DNA of 34,229 nucleotides, taken from DATAMF01 sp964472565 (GTDB lineage: Bacteria; Chloroflexota; Anaerolineae; Aggregatilineales; Aggregatilineaceae). Position numbers and translations under genes: made by a program. The stretch's first letter is position 1; the number at the start of each line of letters is the position of its first letter. The notes beneath the pieces are model-generated. The model had not been told where the DNA came from. It worked only from the letters and a program-made list of their open reading frames with translations, and made no database searches. Shown here piece after piece: positions 7,746 through 15,881 of the stretch. The stretch lies in assembly GCA_964472565.1 (NCBI GenBank), contig CAYYNB010000053.1, positions 1 to 34,229 on the forward strand. Reading direction: 5' to 3'.

Positions 7746-8345
7746 ATGGTCAGCAAAGTTATTTCGATTGAAGACGAGCCAGAGATTGCCGAACTGCTGC
7801 GGCTGGTACTGTTCAGCCCTGGCATCGAACTGTTTTCCGCCGATAATGGCCGCGATGGTCTGGTGTTGATTCGCCAGATGAAGCCGGATCTGGTCATGCT
7901 GGATGTGATGCTGCCAGGGGGGATGAACGGCTGGCAGGTCTATGACACGATCCGGGCGGATGAAGAACTCAAAAATACCCCGGTGATTATGCTCACGGTG
8001 ATGCGTGCCCAACCGGACCGCCGCCAGGCGTTTGCCAACAGCCCGATTGACCTGTATGTGACCAAGCCGTTTGACGCGCTTCAACTGCGGCGTGAGGTCG
8101 AGCGGATGTTGGGCGGGAATGAATTGTGGAAACCGCCCAAACCGCCGGTTGCGCGGGCGTTTGGGGTGCGATCGGGAGCTATGACCGGGGATGATACGAT
8201 CCCCAGCAAAAAATCCTTGTCGGCAAACGATGAAACCATTCCCAGCAAGAAACCCCTACCGGGGGGTGACACAACCAAGCCAGAAAACAATACCAAGCCG
8301 TCTGATGAAGAAAAAAACGTTTCGCCGCCCAAGCCGGAGGTCTAG
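7746..8345 (+). CDS. Single-domain response regulator with a low-complexity tail
   Basis: A 199-residue protein with a CheY-like receiver domain at residues 4-122. The acidic pocket (E9-D10), phospho-acceptor D53 (LVMLDVMLP), T84 and K107 (VTKPFD) are all present, so it should be phosphorylatable. No DNA-binding or enzymatic output domain follows. Instead the last 60 or so residues are a hydrophilic Lys/Pro/Ser tail in which TIPSKK occurs twice. I prefer the ATG at 7746 because AGGTGA sits at 7735-7740; in-frame ATGs at 7725 and 7740 are alternatives. No kinase is adjacent, so its partner is unknown; two histidine kinases lie elsewhere in the window. It is followed at 45 nt by the 8391 gene and may share a transcript. 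Confidence 0.87.
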   Translation: MVSKVISIEDEPEIAELLRLVLFSPGIELFSADNGRDGLVLIRQMKPDLVMLDVMLPGGMNGWQVYDTIRADEELKNTPVIMLTVMRAQPDRRQAFANSPIDLYVTKPFDALQLRREVERMLGGNELWKPPKPPVARAFGVRSGAMTGDDTIPSKKSLSANDETIPSKKPLPGGDTTKPENNTKPSDEEKNVSPPKPEV

Positions 8346-8390
8346 CGCGTACAATACATCACGGCTGGAACATACATTGAAGGAGACAAT

Positions 8391-9056
8391 ATGACGGCGG
8401 AACGTCTGATCAAAGTGGATACGGAGCATTTTGGGGTGCGGTTTTTGCTGCCGATCATCACGATTGGGGTCACACTGGTGATTTTTGTGGTGAGTTCGAC
8501 GGCCTTAGGGGCGGTGGCGGATGAGGGCCTCAATGTCCACTGTATTACTATCCCGCTGAGCGTGCTGGTTCTGGTGGGGACGGCCTGGCTGGCGGAACGG
8601 GGATTAAAACGGTTGATGCCCAGCCGCCGCTCGGCAGTGCTGGCTGAGGACCGGCTGGAAGTGATCGACCAGCGTAAAAAGCCCACCCAGGTGACGCGGA
8701 TCGCTTGGGGGCGCACGGTGAATGTCCAGGGATGGCGGTTCACGGTGCGGCGGCGGACGCGCGTTCCCAAAGGATGGTTGTGCCTCGCGATGCAGCTTGT
8801 GCAGGATGAAGAAGCGGTCATCCTGTATACCTTTATGTCGCCGGACAATACCAAAACGATGCCCAGTTTTGAACACTTTGTCCGGCTGCGCCCGCGCAAA
8901 GAGACGGTTGCGAATACCGATCTGAACGCCATCGCGGATCAGCGGCGGCTGTTGAAGCTGGAAGACGAACGGTGGAATGACGGGGCGGAGATCGCAGCGG
9001 ACGATTTTCGCGCAGTGGTGGAGATGGTTCGGCGGTACGTACCCGACTGGAATTAA
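8391..9056 (+). CDS. Predicted two-helix membrane protein of unknown function
   Basis: A 221-residue protein I do not recognise. Two hydrophobic segments at about residues 17-42 and 50-67 should form a membrane hairpin. The following 150 residues are soluble and probably cytoplasmic, rich in beta-prone stretches such as WRFTVRRRTRVPKGWLCLAM and reminiscent of small PH-like domains, though that is only a guess. A clear AGGAG ribosome site at 8381-8385 with a 5-nt spacer supports the start. It lies between a response regulator (45 nt upstream) and a secreted protein (18 nt downstream), so all three are likely in one transcript. Confidence 0.7.
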   Translation: MTAERLIKVDTEHFGVRFLLPIITIGVTLVIFVVSSTALGAVADEGLNVHCITIPLSVLVLVGTAWLAERGLKRLMPSRRSAVLAEDRLEVIDQRKKPTQVTRIAWGRTVNVQGWRFTVRRRTRVPKGWLCLAMQLVQDEEAVILYTFMSPDNTKTMPSFEHFVRLRPRKETVANTDLNAIADQRRLLKLEDERWNDGAEIAADDFRAVVEMVRRYVPDWN

Positions 9057-9074
9057 GTTCAGGGAGAGAACAAG

Positions 9075-10889
9075 ATGAAGCGCACCAGTCTATTTGTTTT
9101 GATCGTTGTGCTGCTGTGCAGTTGGGGCAGCGCACAAGCCGCGCCCCGGCAGCAAACGGGACAGCAGATCACCATTATGAGTGCGGTCGAGGGGACGCTG
9201 GACGCTGCGACACCGGAGATCGTCTACACGGTCCATTTGTATGAAAAACAAGTGATTTCGGTGGTGAGCTGGCTGAGCAGCGGCGATTTGATTATTGATT
9301 TCACGCTGACCGACCCGGCGGGGCAAATGGTGCCGGATACGCAGCAAAGCGCGGAATCGATTGTGGTCGAAGCGATGGAGGCGGCACAGGAGGGGGACTA
9401 TACCCTGACGCTGCGGCGTTCGGGCAATACGTCGGGGAGTTATGGCCTGCTGCTGATTCCCGGTTACAGTCTGATCGAAAAGTGGGACGATTTTTCGACC
9501 GAAGGCAGTGATTTTAATTTCACCTGGTCGCCGTTTGAGACGGACAATATGAACGCGCAGGTGGTGAACGGGGCGATGCAGATCAATATCCATACGCCGG
9601 ATTTGATCGGCTATATTGCGCCGGATGACGAGATCGACTGGGATAATCTGTATATTGAGACTGAGGTGACGGTTGCCGGAGCACCCAGTTATTATGAATA
9701 TGGTTTTTTGCTGCGGCTGGATACCACCGGAACCTTTTATGCGCTGATGTTCAGCAGCCAGAATGACTGGTCGCTGCTGTATTACAATGGGCAGGAATGG
9801 GTCACGGTGCAGGAATGGACGGTCAACAGCCTGATTGACCTGCCGGCGAAAGGGGCGCGGGTGGGGGTGTTGGTGGCGAACGATATGTTCCGCGTCTACT
9901 TTAACGATCAATTTGTGGGCGAAACGCATGACGTAGACACAATGGGGGTGTCGGGGACTATCGCGCTGGCCGCTGCAACGATGGTTGATCAGAAGGATGA
10001 TATTACGGTCACATTTGATGATGTCGTGATCAGCCTGCCGTACGGCGAGGTCGATTTTTCTACGACAGAACAACCGGAGCCGACACCGGGAACGGGCGTA
10101 GGCGGTTTGGGCGGCATTCTGCGGACGGCGACGGCCCAATCACCGGATGTCGCGCCGACCCCGGCTAGCGGCCTGCCGTTCGGGATGCGGACACCATCAG
10201 CGCAGAAGACACAGCAGCCGACAGCGACTCCCCATCCGGTTGAACCCACGCCGACCCCCAAGCCGCTGCTCGCCACCAAAGCCCCCACCGCGACAACTGC
10301 CGCTGCGAGTATCGATCAACTGGTGAACTGGTCGAGCAGCGATCCGGCGGATATTGTGGCGGAATTGCAGCAGATGGGGCTGATTGAGAGTACGGGCGAT
10401 TTTGCGCTGACCGTTCCGACGAGTTATGGTGACACGTCGTCCAGCGGGTTTAATTATTATCCGTTGGGGCAGGGGCGGAACTTCCGCAACTTCGTATTGG
10501 GGTTTGACGCCCACCTGGATATTACGGGGGCCGGATCGGGCTGTGGCATGCATTTCCGCAACACGGGAAGCGCGACCATGTATGCAATGGTGATGGAAGA
10601 TGGCGCGGTGTTGCTGGGGCAGTATCTCAACAATGATTTCCATCCCTCGACATGGTTCGATCAATCGGATGCGGTCGTGCCCGGCCAGGGATCGGTCAAC
10701 CGGGTAACGGTGGTGGCGTATGAAGGCGTGGTGGTCATGTATGTGAACGGCATGATGGCGGCGGCGGCTACCGACTTTGAGCCGTATTCGGGCGGTATTG
10801 CGCTGAATGTGTTTGTGGCCGAAAATTCGGCGGGCGGCACGCAGCGGACGTACTGCCAGTTGGATAATATCTGGTTGTGGGAGTTTTAG
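9075..10889 (+). CDS. Secreted PPC-like plus two LamG-like domain protein
   Basis: A 604-residue exported protein. Residues 1-22 form a signal peptide ending in an AQA-like cleavage site. Residues about 28-132 resemble a bacterial pre-peptidase C-terminal (PPC) beta-sandwich (FTLTDPAGQMV, then GDYTLTLRRSG and GSYGLLLIPGY). Residues about 140-315 and 420-604 look like concanavalin/LamG-type jelly rolls (GYIAPDDEIDW, YEYGFLLRLD, VYFNDQFVGE; later CGMHFRNTGSATMYAMV, VVMYVNGMMAA). A Pro/Thr-rich linker of about 95 residues joins them. No catalytic residues were recognised, so a binding or adhesive role at the cell surface is inferred. The start has AGGGAGA at 9061-9067. It is a paralogue of the 11076 gene, sharing all domains but the linker. 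Confidence 0.78.
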   Translation: MKRTSLFVLIVVLLCSWGSAQAAPRQQTGQQITIMSAVEGTLDAATPEIVYTVHLYEKQVISVVSWLSSGDLIIDFTLTDPAGQMVPDTQQSAESIVVEAMEAAQEGDYTLTLRRSGNTSGSYGLLLIPGYSLIEKWDDFSTEGSDFNFTWSPFETDNMNAQVVNGAMQINIHTPDLIGYIAPDDEIDWDNLYIETEVTVAGAPSYYEYGFLLRLDTTGTFYALMFSSQNDWSLLYYNGQEWVTVQEWTVNSLIDLPAKGARVGVLVANDMFRVYFNDQFVGETHDVDTMGVSGTIALAAATMVDQKDDITVTFDDVVISLPYGEVDFSTTEQPEPTPGTGVGGLGGILRTATAQSPDVAPTPASGLPFGMRTPSAQKTQQPTATPHPVEPTPTPKPLLATKAPTATTAAASIDQLVNWSSSDPADIVAELQQMGLIESTGDFALTVPTSYGDTSSSGFNYYPLGQGRNFRNFVLGFDAHLDITGAGSGCGMHFRNTGSATMYAMVMEDGAVLLGQYLNNDFHPSTWFDQSDAVVPGQGSVNRVTVVAYEGVVVMYVNGMMAAAATDFEPYSGGIALNVFVAENSAGGTQRTYCQLDNIWLWEF

Positions 10890-10910
10890 GCTGCGCCAAG
10901 ATTTTCTTTA

Positions 10911-10931
10911 CCCCTTCCCTCAGGGAAGGGG
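10911..10931. repeat. Perfect 10-bp palindrome
   Basis: ccccttccct (10911-10920) and agggaagggg (10922-10931) are exact reverse complements around one base. It starts 22 nt after the stop of the secreted-protein gene and may help end transcription, although no T-run follows on the plus strand. Confidence 0.6.
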
Positions 10932-11003
10932 AGTCAAACCGGATGAATGGGATGATTATTTTCTTGGATCGGCCTTAGGAAAAACGGGCGTCGTGCAGTT
11001 TAA

Positions 11004-11043
11004 CCCTATCCCCTTTCCCCGCGCACGGAGAAAGGGGATAGGG
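11004..11043. repeat. Perfect 14-bp inverted repeat
   Basis: ccctatcccctttc (11004-11017) and gaaaggggataggg (11030-11043) pair exactly around a 12-nt loop. It lies about 30 nt upstream of the next secreted-protein gene, in the same 186-nt spacer as the 10911 palindrome. No T-run follows; its C/T-rich arms resemble the elements at 70-97 and 4818-4865. Confidence 0.7.
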
Positions 11044-11075
11044 GATGGTGCAGGGCGCAGAAGTGGACAAGGGTT

Positions 11076-12635
11076 ATGAGATGGATGGTGCTATGGCTGC
11101 GCCGAGCGGTGATCGTGCTCGGCGCAGTGATGATGATTCCGGGGCATGTGCTACACGCGCAGGAGGAGCATAAACTCGCCTGGTTTGAGCCAGTGGACGG
11201 CGCAATTAATGCGGATACCCTCAGCGAAGAATGGACCTTTGATGGGCGCGCGAATCAGGTGGTGTCTGTCATCGTGATGACGACTTCCGGCGATCTGGAC
11301 CCCATCGTGGACCTGATCGCGCCGGACGGCAGCACGGCGGCGACGAATGATGATCTCGATTCGCTGGTGCGGGATGCGGGCTTTGAAGCGGTGGCGCTCC
11401 CGGCTACCGGGACGTATATTGTGCGTGTGACGCGCTATGGCACCACCACCGGACGGTATCAACTGATCCTCACGCCGGGGTATGCTCGTCTGGCGCGGCA
11501 GGAATCGTTCGAGGGACAGGAATCGCCCTGGGTGACGCTGGAAAATGTCGCGACGTCGTTGATCGACAACCGGCTGCGGCTGCTGATCGGCGTGCCGAAT
11601 ACCGCCGCTTTCGCTATTCCCAGTGACGCGGAAGCGGTAGATGATTTTTATATGCAGGTGGATGCACGGCTGTTCGGCAACCCGTCGTATGCGGAACTGG
11701 GATTCGTGTTTCGCTACCAGCCGTCTCTGAACGGCTCGCAGTCGTACCAGTTCAGGATCAACAGCCTGGGCCAGTGGACGGTGTTGTATCTCGATGGGAC
11801 AGGGCAGTTTGCGCTGCGCTCGTGGTCCGAAAACAGCCTGTTAAGCGGGGCTACTCAATGGACGCTGGCGGTGCTGGCGCGTGGGAATACGCTGTCGTTT
11901 TTTGCGAACGATGAACTGCTGGGCACGGTCACGGATGACCGGCTACTGACGGCGGGCACGGCGGGTCTTGTGGCGGGCACGGGCGAAAATCAGGCGGATG
12001 ATGTAACGGTCTTGTTTGATAATTTCGTGCTGACAACGCGGCTCGGCTCGACCTACCAGGGGCTGCCGCTCACGCTGGCGAGTTGGGATTCAACCGACCC
12101 GGCGGCGATCACGGCAGAACTGGCTGAGTCGGGGCAGATTACGCCCGTCGAGATACATGATCTGTATATTCCCGCGAAAACACTCAGCACGCTGGACCTG
12201 ACTTCGATGAGTGAATTGTTGGGGTCGGAAAAAGCGGTGTATACCGATTTTGTGCTGGGGGGGACGATTAATATCGCGACGACGGGCGAAAGCGTGGGCT
12301 GCGGGCTGGCTTTTGGCTGGCAGGATGAGCGCAACCTGTCGCTGGCCTTTGTGGATACCAGCGGCGGGTGGGGAATCGTGCGGGCGGTGGACGCGGAACT
12401 GACGCAGAATGTTTATGATCATTCGCCGCAAGTTGCCGCTGCCGGGGAAACCAGCACACTCGTGTTGGTGGTGCATGGGGAAGACGTGGCGCTGTATATC
12501 AACGGGGCGCTGGTGACACAGGAGCAGATAGCCCCGGTAGAAGGACGCGTCGGGGTGATGCTGTTGAATTATGAGGATGTGGGCACCGATTGTTATTTCG
12601 GTGGAATCTGGGTGTGGCCGCTGGTGGCGGAATAA
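11076..12635 (+). CDS. Secreted PPC-like plus LamG-like domain protein (paralogue of 9075)
   Basis: A 519-residue exported protein. A signal peptide covers residues 1-28 (hydrophobic core VIVLGAVMMIPG, cleavage near VLHA). A PPC-like beta-sandwich follows at about 34-136 (IVDLIAPDGSTAATNDD, GTYIVRVTRYG), then two LamG-like regions at about 140-320 and 330-519. It matches the 9075 protein along its length, including the pair SSDPADIVAEL and STDPAAITAEL before the second jelly roll, but lacks that protein's Pro/Thr linker. No catalytic site was seen. AAGGG lies only 2 nt before the ATG at 11076; an in-frame ATG at 11085 has better spacing and may be the true start. It is 22 nt upstream of the L,D-transpeptidase gene and likely heads that operon, pointing to a cell-envelope role. 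Confidence 0.78.
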   Translation: MRWMVLWLRRAVIVLGAVMMIPGHVLHAQEEHKLAWFEPVDGAINADTLSEEWTFDGRANQVVSVIVMTTSGDLDPIVDLIAPDGSTAATNDDLDSLVRDAGFEAVALPATGTYIVRVTRYGTTTGRYQLILTPGYARLARQESFEGQESPWVTLENVATSLIDNRLRLLIGVPNTAAFAIPSDAEAVDDFYMQVDARLFGNPSYAELGFVFRYQPSLNGSQSYQFRINSLGQWTVLYLDGTGQFALRSWSENSLLSGATQWTLAVLARGNTLSFFANDELLGTVTDDRLLTAGTAGLVAGTGENQADDVTVLFDNFVLTTRLGSTYQGLPLTLASWDSTDPAAITAELAESGQITPVEIHDLYIPAKTLSTLDLTSMSELLGSEKAVYTDFVLGGTINIATTGESVGCGLAFGWQDERNLSLAFVDTSGGWGIVRAVDAELTQNVYDHSPQVAAAGETSTLVLVVHGEDVALYINGALVTQEQIAPVEGRVGVMLLNYEDVGTDCYFGGIWVWPLVAE

Positions 12636-12657
12636 ATGATGGGGGCAGAGGGGGCGT

Positions 12658-13596
12658 ATGCGTAAAATAGTTCTGTTGGTGGTGGTCACGGTTGTGATCG
12701 TGCTCAACTACCAGCGTGTAGATGCTGAGAACCGGCGTGCGCCCGGCGCGTGCGCGCAGTTGACGGTGGATGTGCCGCAGAGCGCCGCGTGTGACGATGA
12801 GATTGCAGCGAATCCGCTGCCCGCGCTGGAACGTCCGGTGACGTATGAGCGTCAGCGCGACGGTGATGCAAATCCACGCAGCTTTTTGTTTCCCGCTGAC
12901 CCCCTGCGGTATCCGGTGGGCTGGCAGCGGCGGGCGTGGTATTTCAGTGATGCGCCGGGCGTGTATCCGGCGGATAACGATTATACGAATGCGCGGCGGA
13001 TTCCCCGTGAGACGATGTATTATGTGTATGCCAGCGTGGAAGCGGGCGGCGAAGTTTGGCATTTGATCGGCGTGGGGCAGTGGATGCGGGCCGAGTTTGT
13101 ATCGGTGCTGCAAATCCCGCCGCGCCCGGAAGGCGTGTCGGGGCAGTGGATCGCGCTGGATCAACGGCAGGAAACGCTGGTGGCGATGGTGGACGATCAG
13201 CCAGTGTTCGCTACACTGATGTGCAGCGGCTACTATCTGATCACGGAGCCGGGCCTGTTCCACATTTACGCGCGAACGGAATCGATGATCATGCGAGGGC
13301 CGCCCGGCGCGAACCCGCCGCTGTACGAGTTTTATACCAAGTGGGTGCTGTTTTTCAACGAACACCAGGGTATGCACGCGATGCCGTATCACAATAATTT
13401 CGGCATAAAGCGGACCCACGGCTGCGTGAATGTGCCGCCCGGCGACGAAGAATGGCTGTGGAACTGGGTGGCGGAAACCGCGGCGGCGTGGAATCCGAGC
13501 GGGGAGGAGAACTTTTTCATTGAAAATCCTGACGCGGCTCCCTGGGTGTACGTGTATGATAGCCCGGTCATTCCCACATGGGGGAGGGATGATTGA
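12658..13596 (+). CDS. L,D-transpeptidase (YkuD domain), exported
   Basis: A 312-residue protein with an N-terminal hydrophobic segment (residues 4-17) that is a signal peptide or anchor. The C-terminal YkuD catalytic domain carries the signature H240 followed by T253-H254-G255-C256-V-N; C256 is the expected nucleophile. Such enzymes form 3-3 peptidoglycan cross-links or attach proteins to the wall, which is notable because many Chloroflexota are thought to have thin or atypical walls. Residues about 90-150 resemble an SH3-like binding region. A G-rich AGAGGGGG precedes the ATG closely. Its stop codon shares one base with the next ATG (TGATG), so translation is coupled to the 13596 gene. Confidence 0.85.
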   Translation: MRKIVLLVVVTVVIVLNYQRVDAENRRAPGACAQLTVDVPQSAACDDEIAANPLPALERPVTYERQRDGDANPRSFLFPADPLRYPVGWQRRAWYFSDAPGVYPADNDYTNARRIPRETMYYVYASVEAGGEVWHLIGVGQWMRAEFVSVLQIPPRPEGVSGQWIALDQRQETLVAMVDDQPVFATLMCSGYYLITEPGLFHIYARTESMIMRGPPGANPPLYEFYTKWVLFFNEHQGMHAMPYHNNFGIKRTHGCVNVPPGDEEWLWNWVAETAAAWNPSGEENFFIENPDAAPWVYVYDSPVIPTWGRDD

Positions 13597-13958
13597 TGGA
13601 TAATCAAACCACCGGATGGGCGTTAGGGCGCGGCGCGAAACTGGGCCTTGTCTGGACGCTGGTCTTTTTCGGGGCGGCGCTGCTGCTCTATCTCATCATG
13701 GGTGTTGTGGGTTGGTCGGGGGCGGCGCGGGCGATCTGCGCGCTGCTGGTTGCGCCCGTGTTCGCAGTTGGGGCGATTGTGGTGTGGTGGATGGTGCGCC
13801 GTCCAACGTTCACGCCACCTGGAACTTTGGAACAGACCGTCCCCACTAAGACTTTTGATCCAAACCGCACGCGGATCGGGAGGCCCACCGCACCGCTGCG
13901 ACTGCCAAATGGGTGGTGGGAAAAGGATAAGCATAATGACGATACCGACGCCGAATGA
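13596..13958 (+). CDS. Small two-helix membrane protein of unknown function
   Basis: A 120-residue protein I do not recognise. Two hydrophobic helices at about residues 17-38 and 43-66 are followed by a charged, Pro-rich cytoplasmic tail ending in KDKHNDDTDAE. The ATG at 13596 shares its A with the TGA of the transpeptidase gene and follows GGGAGGG at 13583-13589. The last 23 nt overlap the start of the downstream methyltransferase in another frame. Tight coupling on both sides suggests it works with the transpeptidase or helps place it in the membrane, but that is inference. Confidence 0.7.
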   Translation: MDNQTTGWALGRGAKLGLVWTLVFFGAALLLYLIMGVVGWSGAARAICALLVAPVFAVGAIVVWWMVRRPTFTPPGTLEQTVPTKTFDPNRTRIGRPTAPLRLPNGWWEKDKHNDDTDAE

Positions 13959-14811
13959 GGAGGCTGCCGCCGACCCCTATGAACTTTTAGGGGCACGGTT
14001 CGACGCCATAGCAAAATATTATGATGCGGCGTACGGCCCACCCAGTGAAACCGGGCAGGGGAGCCGGTTGATGGGGTGGCTGCGCGAACAGCAACTGGCG
14101 GTGCTGCGCGAGGTGTTCCCGGTGGCGGCGCATCTGCTCGACATTGGCAGCGGCACGGGCGAAGAAGCGCTGGCGATGGTGCAGGCGGGCTACAGCGTGA
14201 TCGGGATTGACATCAGCCCGGCGATGGTACGGCAGGCGCAGACGAAAGCGATTGTGAACGACATCCGGCTGGGGATCAAGTTCCAGGCGCTGCCCGCCGG
14301 ACGGGTGGGTGAGCTGGAACTGCGCGAACCGCTGCACGGCGCGTATTCGAGCCTGGGCACGCTGAACACGGAACCGAATCTGGCAGGCGTGGCGCAGGGA
14401 TTAGCCGGATTCCTGAACGCGGGCGCGGCGTTTGTCGCCACGGTGATGAGCCGCCACTGCCTGTTTGAAATTGTCCGTAATCTGCGGCGGTTCAAACCGG
14501 GCGACACGCTGGCGCGGAATACGGAATGGGGCGAAGGGCGCGCCGGGGCGTCGGGCATGTCGGCTCCGGTGAAATTTTACCAGCCGGGCGAATTCGCGGC
14601 GGCATTTGCTCCGTATTTTGCGGTGGAGAGCGTGCGCGCGTTTCCGCTGTGGCTGCCGCCGGTGCATCTGCAAGATTTGTACACGCCGGAGCAGTTTCAG
14701 CGGCGCGCAAGACTGGATGCGCGCATGAGCGGCTGGCGCGGCTTCCGGGCGTGGGGCGATCATTTTCTGATGGTGCTGCGGCGTACGGCGGAACCGGTCC
14801 ATACGGGGTGA
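13936..14811 (+). CDS. Class I SAM-dependent methyltransferase
   Basis: A 291-residue cytosolic methyltransferase. Motif I is at residues 67-75 (LLDIGSGTG) and the ribose-binding acid is D92 in VIGIDISPAMV. The N-terminal FDAIAKYYDAAYG is the usual lead-in. The ATG at 13936 follows AAGGATA at 13923-13929 and lies 23 nt inside the previous gene, which implies coupled translation. The same frame is open back to 13648, but that part overlaps the membrane-protein gene. The acceptor is unknown. It closes a run of genes 11076-14811 with no gap above 22 nt. Confidence 0.85.
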   Translation: MTIPTPNEEAAADPYELLGARFDAIAKYYDAAYGPPSETGQGSRLMGWLREQQLAVLREVFPVAAHLLDIGSGTGEEALAMVQAGYSVIGIDISPAMVRQAQTKAIVNDIRLGIKFQALPAGRVGELELREPLHGAYSSLGTLNTEPNLAGVAQGLAGFLNAGAAFVATVMSRHCLFEIVRNLRRFKPGDTLARNTEWGEGRAGASGMSAPVKFYQPGEFAAAFAPYFAVESVRAFPLWLPPVHLQDLYTPEQFQRRARLDARMSGWRGFRAWGDHFLMVLRRTAEPVHTG

Positions 14812-14876
14812 AAATTTGTGAGGGTGCGCGCGTATTATAAATGGAAAATGGCGCAAAGTGAAAGGGATCCAGCCCT

Positions 14877-15758
14877 ATGTATAACCGCCAACTACAACCC
14901 ATGAACGGCGCATTCAAAGGGCGCGGGCGGCAGTATCTGTCGCTGTTGTGCTGCCCGGAAGATCGCGCGGCGCTGGCGTTGGGCGATAAATCTGTTGTCT
15001 GCACGGCGAACCCGGCGCATGTCTACCCCTTTGAAAATGGGATATTGCGGCTGATCCCGGCCCGGCTGCGCGCGGAATTTGAAACACAGTCTGAAAGGCA
15101 TGAGCAGGCCAGCGCCGGACGGCATGCGCCGGATGAGGACGAATTCAAAAGTCTGCCGCAGGCAGGCATCGCCGGTTATCCCGATGGGTACTGGGCGAAC
15201 CGTGCCGCCGCCACCGCGCTGCTGTGGCGCTATCTGGAAGCGATCCGGCTGCAAAACGGCATCCTGCCGGTGGGTCCGGTGGGCGAAGCAGCGGTGATCG
15301 GGGCGGAAACGGGCTGGCTGGCGTATGGGCTGGATGTCGCGGGTTATGCGACGGCTGCGATTGATGTGCGGACGGGCGAGAAGTATGGGCTGGGCGTGTA
15401 TCCGATTGCGCGGTATATGCGCGTACAGGCCGATCTGCTCGATCCGCCGCTGGCGGCGGGGGCGTATGATCTGGTGGTGTACCAGGAAGGGCTGCCAGCG
15501 GTGGATGACGACGCGCAGTGGGATATTCTGGTGAAAAATGCCCAGCGCGGATTACGATCCGGCGGGTGGCTGGCGATTATGGCGTTTGATCTGGTCACAG
15601 CCGATCCGATTGAGGCGCGGCTCCGCGCGGCGGGGATGACCTTGATGGAGAAACCCCAGCGGCAGGGGATGCGCGTCAAACTGGGCGACATACGGGATCG
15701 GGTGTTGGGGCGCAACCAGACGGCTCCCCCGGTGATCGTCGCGCAGAAAAGGCGCTGA
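14877..15758 (+). CDS. Methyltransferase-fold protein with a degenerate Trm112-like N-terminus
   Basis: A 293-residue protein. Residues 20-62 resemble a Trm112/zinc-ribbon module (LLCCPEDRAAL, then VVCTANPAHVYPFENGILRL), but two of the four expected cysteines are replaced, leaving C25/C26 and C42. From about residue 130 a Rossmann-like methyltransferase fold is likely: AAVIGAETGW in place of the usual motif I glycines, TAAIDVRTG for strand 2, AYDLVVYQEGL for strand 4 and LRSGGWLAIMAFD for strand 5. Because motif I is weak, activity is uncertain. The start follows AAGGGA at 14862-14867; an in-frame ATG at 14901 is an alternative. It stands 65 nt after the previous methyltransferase and 123 nt before the GNAT array. 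Confidence 0.68.
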   Translation: MYNRQLQPMNGAFKGRGRQYLSLLCCPEDRAALALGDKSVVCTANPAHVYPFENGILRLIPARLRAEFETQSERHEQASAGRHAPDEDEFKSLPQAGIAGYPDGYWANRAAATALLWRYLEAIRLQNGILPVGPVGEAAVIGAETGWLAYGLDVAGYATAAIDVRTGEKYGLGVYPIARYMRVQADLLDPPLAAGAYDLVVYQEGLPAVDDDAQWDILVKNAQRGLRSGGWLAIMAFDLVTADPIEARLRAAGMTLMEKPQRQGMRVKLGDIRDRVLGRNQTAPPVIVAQKRR

Positions 15759-15773
15759 TCTCCAAATTTACGG

Positions 15774-15807
15774 TTGACAAAACCGGTACTTCTCAGCACA
15801 CTAACTA
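15774..15807 (+). promoter_or_regulatory. Possible promoter for the GNAT array
   Basis: A perfect TTGACA -35 box at 15774-15779 lies 103 nt before the first acetyltransferase. The best AT-containing hexamers downstream (around 15798-15807) match a -10 box poorly, so only the -35 is convincing. Confidence 0.3.
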
Positions 15808-15881
15808 CGAAATTTGGCAGGCTCCGCACGGACGTTCTATTATTGATGGCTGCCAGCCGTGTATTTTTGAAGGAGTTGGGA

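Noticed and set aside
9090..10139. 349-codon minus-strand frame opposite the first secreted protein
   Set aside because: His/Arg-rich composition typical of an antisense shadow; the plus frame has a signal peptide and ribosome site.
13648..13935. N-terminal extension of the 13936 methyltransferase
   Set aside because: Its frame lies across the small membrane-protein gene, is Trp/Arg/Cys-rich without family similarity, and the ATG at 13936 has its own ribosome site.
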